From Chloroflexota bacterium (GTDB lineage Bacteria; Chloroflexota; Anaerolineae; Caldilineales; Caldilineaceae), in NCBI GenBank assembly GCA_003577005.1, contig QEUW01000232.1, positions 1 to 12,269 on the forward strand: DNA of 12,269 nt, in the 5' to 3' direction. A model generated the notes under the pieces. That model was not told the origin of the DNA, searched no databases, and saw nothing but the letters and a program-made list of their open reading frames with translations. The number at the start of each line of letters is the position of its first letter. Positions within the stretch are counted from its first letter, which is position 1. This document shows, one piece after another, positions 7,042 through 12,269 of the stretch. The translations under genes and the position numbers were made by a program.

Positions 7042-7530
7042 ATGCACGCACTCCTTACCGACCTGCTCCGCCGCACACGGCAACACCATGCCATCGAGCA
7101 CGCCACCATCCACTTGCTGGCGGCGCGCTATCCCGAACGGCGTTTTAGCGGCTACAGCGACCCGCTTGGCTTTACCATCTACGGCGAAGTGGATGAGTTT
7201 GACCTGCGCCGCGCTGTAGGCGATGCGCTGTTGCGGCTGCAGGCCGGCGAAACACATCTCGCCATCCACCCCAATTGCGGCACCAATCTGGCGGCGACTG
7301 CGGTCCTGGCTACGCTGGTGACGATGCTCGCGAGCGCTGGCCGCCGCAGCTTTATCGAGCGCTTTTCTACTTCGCTCGTCTTTGTGGTTCCAGCGCTGGT
7401 GCTCTCTCGGCCGCTTGGCTACCACCTCCAGCGCTATACGACGCTGACAGAGGTGGGCGACCGCTGGGTGGCTGAAATCAGGCCGGTGCAAATTGGGGGC
7501 GCACAAGCCTTCCGCGTTTTGTTTGAATGA
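7042..7530 (+). CDS. DUF6391 family membrane protein
   Basis: A 162-residue protein of unknown function. The motifs HAIEHAT (16-22), GFTIYG (43-48) and HPNCGTN (76-82) match the DUF6391 family as I know it from cyanobacteria and Chloroflexota. Two hydrophobic segments follow, at about 83-99 and 108-127, so it is likely an integral membrane protein with a soluble N-terminal part. The paired histidines, glutamate and cysteine look like a possible metal or redox site, but this is conjecture. ATG 7042 is preferred because AGGA (7033-7036) lies 5 bases upstream; ATG 7036 overlaps that site, and TTG 6991 lies inside repeat B. It sits between transketolase and holA with no clear functional link. Confidence 0.8.
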   Translation: MHALLTDLLRRTRQHHAIEHATIHLLAARYPERRFSGYSDPLGFTIYGEVDEFDLRRAVGDALLRLQAGETHLAIHPNCGTNLAATAVLATLVTMLASAGRRSFIERFSTSLVFVVPALVLSRPLGYHLQRYTTLTEVGDRWVAEIRPVQIGGAQAFRVLFE

Positions 7531-7532
7531 AT

Positions 7533-7621
7533 CTATGACACTGTGACAAGATGACCATCTGTACGGTCATACCCTCGCTCTTATCACCGTGTCATCTTGT
7601 CACCTTGCCATCTTCCCACCT
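7533..7621. repeat. Intergenic inverted array C (8-bp units), flush with the holA start
   Basis: The left arm holds octamers CTATGACA, CTGTGACA, AGATGACC (7533-7556). The right arm holds five octamers, read as complements from the right: AGGTGGGA, AGATGGCA, AGGTGACA, AGATGACA, CGGTGATA (7582-7621). The best stem pairs TGACAAGATGAC (7543-7554) with GTCATCTTGTCA (7591-7602), 12 bp perfect. The array begins 2 bases after the DUF6391 gene stop and its last unit ends on the base before the holA ATG, so the whole intergenic gap is repeat. Confidence 0.8.
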
Positions 7622-8668
7622 ATGGTCTACCTGCTCCTAAATTGTGACGAATACCTGGCTGCACAACGAGTTGCCGAACTCAGGCGCGCCCTGGGCGACC
7701 CCGAACTGGCCGGTCTCAACACGGCCGAGTTGAACGGCGAGCGCAGCACCGTGAGCGAAGTGCTCGGCCAGGCCAGCATGATGCCTTTTTTGGCCGAGCG
7801 CCGGCTGGTGATCGTCAATGGGCTGCTGGCGCATCTCGACCAGCGGATGGCGCAGAGCAAGAGCGCCGAGAGCGCCGCCTACCAGGAAGCCGCCCACCTG
7901 CTCGAAGGTCTGCCCTCTCTACCCGATACGGTCGATCTGCTCTTTGTGGACACTGGGCCGGATCGGCGCCGCTCCCTCTGGCGCGGTTTCACCTTACCGG
8001 CAACCGAAAAGCACCCTGAGCGCAAGATCGCCGGGCTGGAGGCGTTGGTCAAGACCAAACGCGTTGGATTGGAAACGCTCGCCACCCCCGACGCCAGGGC
8101 GCTGCCCGGCTGGATCCAACAGCGGGCCAGGGCGCGCCAGATCGCTATCGATGGCCGCGCCGTACAGATGCTGGCCGACTTTGTCGGCCCCAACTTACGC
8201 CAGTTGGATAACGAACTCGAAAAACTGTCACTCTATGCCGGTCGCCGTCCCATCACCGTGGAGGATGTCAGGCTGCTGGTGAGCGACGTAGGCGAGGCGC
8301 TCATCTGGGACCTCACCGATGCGTTGAGCGTCCGCAATGGGCGGGGAGCAATGGCCGCGCTCTATGAGCTACGTCGCGGCGATGCCAATCCCTTTCAACT
8401 GCTTACCATGATCGCCCGCCAATATCGCATCCTGATCAAGGTACAGGAGGCCATGCGCCGCGGGCCGGGCGACGAATTTACCATTGCCAAACAGATCGGT
8501 GAGAGACCCTACCCGGTCAAAAAGGCAATGGCTCAGGTCGCCAAATATACCGCCCACGAACTCAATGATATTGTCGAGCGTCTGCTCGAAGCCGACTATG
8601 CTATGAAGACCGGGGCCGATGTGGAGACTGAAATCGACCTATTAGTTGCCGAGTTAACGCAGAAGTAG
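7622..8668 (+). CDS. holA: DNA polymerase III subunit delta
   Basis: A 348-residue HolA-like clamp-loader subunit, the one that opens the beta sliding clamp in the DnaX complex. The N-terminus MVYLLLNCDEYLAAQRVAEL, the ASMMPFLAERRLVIVNG segment (51-67), NLRQLDNELEKLSLYAG (181-197), LTDALSVRNG (231-240), ARQYRILIKVQEA and LLEADYAMKTG (321-331) are the usual delta-family landmarks, and the length is normal. As in other delta proteins there is no Walker A motif. ATG 7622 fits the family N-terminus; GTG 7589 in the same frame would add 11 residues coded by repeat C. No Shine-Dalgarno site precedes 7622, because the repeat runs up to it. Initiation may be leaderless or coupled; this is odd for a low-abundance essential protein. 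Confidence 0.93.
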   Translation: MVYLLLNCDEYLAAQRVAELRRALGDPELAGLNTAELNGERSTVSEVLGQASMMPFLAERRLVIVNGLLAHLDQRMAQSKSAESAAYQEAAHLLEGLPSLPDTVDLLFVDTGPDRRRSLWRGFTLPATEKHPERKIAGLEALVKTKRVGLETLATPDARALPGWIQQRARARQIAIDGRAVQMLADFVGPNLRQLDNELEKLSLYAGRRPITVEDVRLLVSDVGEALIWDLTDALSVRNGRGAMAALYELRRGDANPFQLLTMIARQYRILIKVQEAMRRGPGDEFTIAKQIGERPYPVKKAMAQVAKYTAHELNDIVERLLEADYAMKTGADVETEIDLLVAELTQK

Positions 8669-8735
8669 AGATTAGGGACTGGAGACTGGATGCCACGCTC
8701 AGTCTCCAGTCTCCAGTCTCTAATCTCTAGTCTCA
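8666..8735. repeat. Intergenic inverted array D (7-bp units) spanning holA stop to recF
   Basis: Left heptamers AGAGATT, AGGGACT, GGAGACT (8667-8687) begin inside the holA TAG stop. Right heptamers, as complements, are GGAGACT, GGAGACT, AGAGACT, AGAGATT, TGAGACT (8701-8735). A stem of 24 bp (8666-8689 with 8706-8729) has a single G-T pair and a 16-base loop. The array ends 5 bases before the recF start. The left arm is about 71% purine. It would be a very stable hairpin in the intercistronic RNA. Confidence 0.85.
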
Positions 8736-8740
8736 AAGCC

Positions 8741-9976
8741 ATGCATTTATCACACCTCTCTCTCACCCATTTTCGCAACTACCAGCACCTGGAGCTCGAC
8801 TTTCCAGAGCGGGTGACGTTGCTCCAAGGCGAGAACGCCCAGGGCAAGACAAACCTGCTCGAAGCGATCTTCTTTCTTGCCACCAGCAAACCGGTTCACG
8901 CGCAGACCGAGCGCGAAGTGGTGGACTGGCGCGCCACCGAGGAGCCGATCCCCTACAGCCGGGTGGCCGGCCACGTGAAAAACGAGAAAGGCGAGCTGGA
9001 TCTAGAAATTCTGCTCAGCCCGCGCACCGGCAGCGCCACCTTTACCAAGCTGGTCAAGATCAACGGCGTAAACCGGCGCAGCATGGACCTGGTCGGCCAG
9101 TTGCGCGCTGTGCTCTTTCTGCCTGAAGATATCAAACTCGTCGACGGCGCACCAGGGGAACGGCGCCGCTATCTGGACATCGCTCTCTGCCAGCTCGACC
9201 GTACCTACCTGCGGGCGCTATCCGCCTACCAGAAAGTGTTGGCGCAACGGAATAGCCTGCTCCGTGCTCTCTACGAGGCGGAGGCGCGCCCGGCAGCCGA
9301 GAGCACCGAAGCTCAGTTGAGCTTTTGGGATGAACAGCTTGTCCAACAGGGCAGTCAGGTGATTGTGCGCCGGCAACAGTTTGTCAGCCAGTTGAATCAA
9401 AGCGCCTGCCAGCACCATGCGGAACTGAGCGGCGGGCGCGAAACGTTACGGTTGTACTATCTGCCCGCCTTCAACCCAGGCCACCTCAGCGACGCCGATT
9501 TTGCCGGCCTGACAAACGAGCGTAACGGCTCCTGGCCTGCGCCTGCGCCGGCTACGCTGGACGCAGCAACGGTGGCTGAGCACTATCTTGCCAAATTGCG
9601 CGCCCGTCGCAGCCGCGAACTGGCCGCGGGGACGACGCTTTACGGCCCGCATCGCGATGACCTGCGCTTCGTCGCCAACGGCCATAACCTGCGCACCTTT
9701 GGCAGCCGTGGCCAGCAACGCACCGCCGCACTGGCACTCAAGCTTGCCGAAGTCTCTGTGAGCAACGCCACGACCGGCGTTACACCGGTCCTGCTGCTCG
9801 ATGATGTCATGAGTGAACTGGATGCCCATCGCCGCCAGACCTTGCTCGCCGTGCTACACGGCACCCAACAGGTGATCATCACGACCACCGACCTGGACGA
9901 TTTCACGCCGGAGTTCCAGGCCGCGGCCCAACTCTTGTATGTCCAGAACGGAGCCGTGAAACCAACTCATCCATAA
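8741..9976 (+). CDS. recF: DNA replication and repair protein RecF
   Basis: A 411-residue RecF, an SMC-like ATPase that with RecO and RecR loads RecA on gapped DNA. MHLSHLSLTHFRNYQHLEL is a canonical RecF start. Walker A is GENAQGKT (30-37), the GPHRDD motif is at 302-307, the ABC-type signature is SRGQQRT (322-328), and Walker B with D-loop is LLLDDVMSELD (351-361). It is longer than the common 360-375 residues, with extra sequence around 180-192 and 255-275. ATG 8741 is fixed by the family N-terminus; an in-frame ATG at 8690 lies in the loop of repeat D and would add repeat-coded residues. No clear ribosome site precedes 8741. holA lies 72 bases upstream; the usual dnaA-dnaN-recF setting is not seen. 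The stop shares its last base with repeat E. Confidence 0.97.
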   Translation: MHLSHLSLTHFRNYQHLELDFPERVTLLQGENAQGKTNLLEAIFFLATSKPVHAQTEREVVDWRATEEPIPYSRVAGHVKNEKGELDLEILLSPRTGSATFTKLVKINGVNRRSMDLVGQLRAVLFLPEDIKLVDGAPGERRRYLDIALCQLDRTYLRALSAYQKVLAQRNSLLRALYEAEARPAAESTEAQLSFWDEQLVQQGSQVIVRRQQFVSQLNQSACQHHAELSGGRETLRLYYLPAFNPGHLSDADFAGLTNERNGSWPAPAPATLDAATVAEHYLAKLRARRSRELAAGTTLYGPHRDDLRFVANGHNLRTFGSRGQQRTAALALKLAEVSVSNATTGVTPVLLLDDVMSELDAHRRQTLLAVLHGTQQVIITTTDLDDFTPEFQAAAQLLYVQNGAVKPTHP

Positions 9977-10048
9977 TGCGGAATGCGGAGTGGGGAGTGC
10001 AGAATCGTCATCGGTGCTATTCCGCATTCCTCATTCCGCATTCCCCAC
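9976..10048. repeat. Intergenic inverted array E (7-bp units) after recF
   Basis: Left heptamers GCGGAAT, GCGGAGT, GGGGAGT, GCAGAAT (9978-10005) face right heptamers ATTCCGC, ATTCCTC, ATTCCGC, ATTCCCC (10019-10046), four against four. Aligning 30 bases gives 24 exact pairs, and several of the rest are G-T pairs. The loop is 13 bases (10006-10018). The stem begins on the last base of the recF stop codon and ends 15 bases before the helicase ATG. The left arm is about 75% purine. Confidence 0.85.
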
Positions 10049-10063
10049 TATCAGGTACGCTCC

Positions 10064-12269
10064 ATGTCCTACCGCTTGCTTAAGCATAAAGGCTACGATG
10101 AATCGCTCGACCGGTTGCCACAATCGATCCGCCACAAGGCGGCTTGGGCACAAGTGTTGTTGGGGATGCGAGGACGCACGCCCAGCGTCAAGGGCACGCG
10201 CGGGCTGAACGCACGCTGGCGGCGGACACCGGTGCAGGGCAACCATTACTACATGTGGTGGATTCCCCGCAGCGAGGGGGTGGTTGCCGGCCCAGCCAGC
10301 GACGGCCCCGAAACGAACACCATCCTCATCCACTCGGTCCGCCATCACGATGAGACCGACGAACCCATCGATGCCGGCTCGCTGGCCGATTATGAAGAGA
10401 TCTCCCTCAGCACGCTCGACCCGCGCTACAAAGAACAATTCGACCTCAGCCGGCATGTCAACAGTGATCAAATGGCGCTCGCTGCCATCAAGGGGCTTCC
10501 GGGGAGTGGCAAGACGGTCTCGCTTCTCTATCTGGTCAAAGACCTGGCGCAGCGACCCGACTTGCGCAAGATCCTCTATGTCACTTATTCCAGCCGCCTC
10601 AAGCGCGCAGCCCGCGAATTTTTGCTGGCGCAAGATAACGCAGTCAGCCAGGCTGTTACTATCCGCACGCTGGGCGAGATCGAACACGATCTGACCGGCC
10701 TCTCCAGCGCGGGCGAACCATTTGGCGAACTACGCGACTTTGCCCGCTTTGTCGAACTGCAAACGGCGGCGACGCTGGGGCCCTGGAAAAAGCATCCCCA
10801 GGCGCTCTACACCGAAATCCGCGCCCACCTCTTGGGCAAGACCTTTCCACCTGGCTTTTCCTTGCCCGACCACCGGCTGGCAGATCTGCTGCACGCCAAC
10901 GGTGAACGCCAGATAGAAGCGTATGCCGCCGCTCGCGACCTCGACCTGCCGGCGGCGACGCTGGTCGTCAACTTTGCCGAGCGGCTGCATGGGGGTCGTT
11001 TCTTCCAGGATCAACGGGCGGCTCAACGTGCGATCGAGCTGCTCCACAAGGGCCGGCTGCCCGGCTGGCTGGCCGAACTCGACGCCCTGGTTGTCGATGA
11101 GGTGCAAGATCTGACACTGGTGCAGATTGCGCTACTGGGCGAACTCGTACGAGCTCGTCTGCGTCGCCGGCCCGACGCCCCTTTTGTCCTGACGGTTGCC
11201 GGGGACGAATCGCAGATTGTCCAACCCAGCGGTTTCGACTGGGGCGTGACCAAAGAACTGCTGGGCGAGCAACTTGGTATCTGGCCGGAAGAGTTTGAGT
11301 TTTATTACCAGCGCCGTTCGCCCCGCAACCTGGGGCAACTGATCGACAATAGCTGGCGCTTTTACCGTCATGTGCCCAAGACGCACCGGCCCAAGGCCCG
11401 CCGCCAGGCCCTTGAGTATGGCGAGGATGCGACCAGCGGGGATGGCTATGGCCGCATCCTGATCTGCCCACCGGCTCCCTTTTCATCACCCGCCCGGCCG
11501 GACGATCCCTGGCCCTTGTTGCTGGCCGAACTGGCCGACAAACCGGGCCGCGTCCTCATCGACCTGACTGAGCGTGTTCGTCCCATGCTGAGCGGCGCAT
11601 TGGCCAGTGCGCGGGACGAGGTTGTCTTTCTTGCTCGCGAAATCAAGGGGCTTGAGCGCGCCACCGTGTTGATCCACGGCTTGAATCAGAGCTATGAGCG
11701 CGCCCTGCGCCTCTGTGACAGCCACGAAGAGGGCAATATCCCGCGCTTTGAGGCCCGGCGCCTTTTTGACGAGATGCGCGTTGCGTTGAGCCGTTCGACC
11801 GAGAAGATCGTCCTCCTCGAACCGGCGGATGCCCCCGTGCTGGCCGAGTTGGCGGTTGCAGAGTTATCCGGCGTCGGGGCGTTGACCTGGGAGGCATTGC
11901 TCGACACCCTTCAGACCGAAGAAATGTCCGAGCTCGAGGTCATCGAAGGTTATCTGGATGAGGTCGATGACCTGCTCGAACGAGAGATGTGGACGCCAGC
12001 GCGGCGGCGTAACCGCCGCGCCTATGATCTGGCCGTGCAGCTCGGCGATCTGGCCCTTCAACGCGAGGCGCAAGAACAGTATATTCGCAGCTACCTGATC
12101 GAAGCGGACGCTCTGCTCCACCAGGACGAATGGCCGCAAGCTTACGAACGCAATCGGGAAGCCGCCGCGCTGGCCGCCAGCTTTGGCGACCCGTTTGTGC
12201 AAGACGAGGTACAAGAACAGATTGAAGCCATCTCTTCGGTCATTAACGGGTATGTCCGGTCACAGCTTG
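10064..12269 (+). CDS. SF1 (UvrD-like) helicase with N-terminal RelE-like domain, 3' end missing
   Basis: The frame is open to the right edge, 735 complete codons. Residues 144-151 are Walker A (GLPGSGKT), 345-349 the motif II DEVQD, 380-385 motif III (GDESQI), 414-419 motif IV (YYQRRS), 526-531 motif V (EIKGLE) and 573-578 motif VI (VALSRS). These are all helicase motifs of superfamily 1A in order, with Q384 and R417/R577 in place. Residues 1 to about 105 (helix with SLDRLPQSIRHK, then beta strands ending ILIHSVRHHDE at 87-97) fit the RelE/ParE toxin fold pattern; similar helicase fusions occur in Actinobacteria. After motif VI come two 47-residue repeats (from 630 and 677). ATG 10064 follows AGG at 10053-10055. 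The role is unknown; RNA or DNA unwinding linked to stress or repair is an inference. Confidence 0.88.
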   Translation, partial: MSYRLLKHKGYDESLDRLPQSIRHKAAWAQVLLGMRGRTPSVKGTRGLNARWRRTPVQGNHYYMWWIPRSEGVVAGPASDGPETNTILIHSVRHHDETDEPIDAGSLADYEEISLSTLDPRYKEQFDLSRHVNSDQMALAAIKGLPGSGKTVSLLYLVKDLAQRPDLRKILYVTYSSRLKRAAREFLLAQDNAVSQAVTIRTLGEIEHDLTGLSSAGEPFGELRDFARFVELQTAATLGPWKKHPQALYTEIRAHLLGKTFPPGFSLPDHRLADLLHANGERQIEAYAAARDLDLPAATLVVNFAERLHGGRFFQDQRAAQRAIELLHKGRLPGWLAELDALVVDEVQDLTLVQIALLGELVRARLRRRPDAPFVLTVAGDESQIVQPSGFDWGVTKELLGEQLGIWPEEFEFYYQRRSPRNLGQLIDNSWRFYRHVPKTHRPKARRQALEYGEDATSGDGYGRILICPPAPFSSPARPDDPWPLLLAELADKPGRVLIDLTERVRPMLSGALASARDEVVFLAREIKGLERATVLIHGLNQSYERALRLCDSHEEGNIPRFEARRLFDEMRVALSRSTEKIVLLEPADAPVLAELAVAELSGVGALTWEALLDTLQTEEMSELEVIEGYLDEVDDLLEREMWTPARRRNRRAYDLAVQLGDLALQREAQEQYIRSYLIEADALLHQDEWPQAYERNREAAALAASFGDPFVQDEVQEQIEAISSVINGYVRSQL
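11951..12232 (+). repeat. Two 47-residue tandem protein repeats in the helicase tail
   Basis: The coded segments starting YLDEVDDLLEREMW (11951-12091) and YLIEADALLHQDEW (12092-12232) align without gaps over 47 residues, sharing the YL-E-D-LL start, W at position 14, an NR pair with A and LGD/FGD near the middle, and EVQEQ/EAQEQ near the end. They look like helical, TPR-like units and may continue beyond the window. Such arrays usually bind proteins. DNA identity between the copies is low, so the duplication is old. Confidence 0.7.

Noticed and set aside
7589..7621. GTG start for holA
   Set aside because: The extra residues come from octamer repeat C; the delta-family N-terminus starts at 7622. 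It remains a fallback because 7622 has no ribosome site.
8690..8740. Upstream ATG start for recF
   Set aside because: The extra 17 residues are coded by repeat D, and family members begin at the MHLSHLSLTHFRNYQ segment at 8741.
6930..10048. Arrays B-E as CRISPR
   Set aside because: Units are 7-9 bp without spacers, arms are inverted, and no cas gene is present.
10031..10687. Minus-strand frame (218 codons) opposite the helicase N-terminus
   Set aside because: The plus-strand frame from 10064 carries all helicase motifs in order; the opposite frame has none and runs through repeat E.

Overview
The window is a GC-rich bacterial chromosome segment without rRNA, tRNA, CRISPR or transposase genes. 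The gene complement (a DUF6391 protein, a long divergent RecF, a RelE-like/SF1 helicase fusion, a dipeptide-type ABC importer) suggests a Chloroflexota bacterium, perhaps of the Anaerolineae/Caldilineae kind. That placement is an inference from protein character, not from a marker gene.

Layout: 1-2493 (+) holds the end of an oligopeptide-type substrate-binding protein and the two permeases of the same ABC importer; the ATPase genes are not in view. 2678-4529 (-) holds a Mn-type superoxide dismutase with its own promoter and two operator-like dyads, preceded on the same strand by a membrane-anchored metallophosphoesterase. 4530-4895 is a divergent regulatory spacer. 4896-12269 (+) is a co-directional run: transketolase, DUF6391 membrane protein, DNA polymerase III delta subunit (holA), recF, and a large SF1 helicase with an N-terminal RelE-like domain, open at the right edge. 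holA, recF and the helicase make a small DNA replication/repair neighbourhood; recF is not beside dnaN here.

The most unusual signal lies between the genes. Five intergenic gaps (2495-2659, 6930-7000, 7533-7621, 8666-8735, 9976-10048) are filled by imperfect inverted repeats whose arms are tandem arrays of short units. The unit length is fixed within an element but differs between elements: 9, 9, 8, 7 and 7 bp. The sequences are unrelated apart from this architecture. The left arm starts 0-2 bases after, or inside, the upstream stop codon, and in one case the right arm ends flush with the next start codon. In four of five the stop-proximal arm is clearly purine-rich. They recall the heptameric STRR repeats of cyanobacteria, but folded as hairpins and placed at gene ends. 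A simple hairpin also follows the binding-protein gene and overlaps the metallophosphoesterase stop codon, so every gene end in the window except the dppB-like/dppC-like junction carries a dyad.
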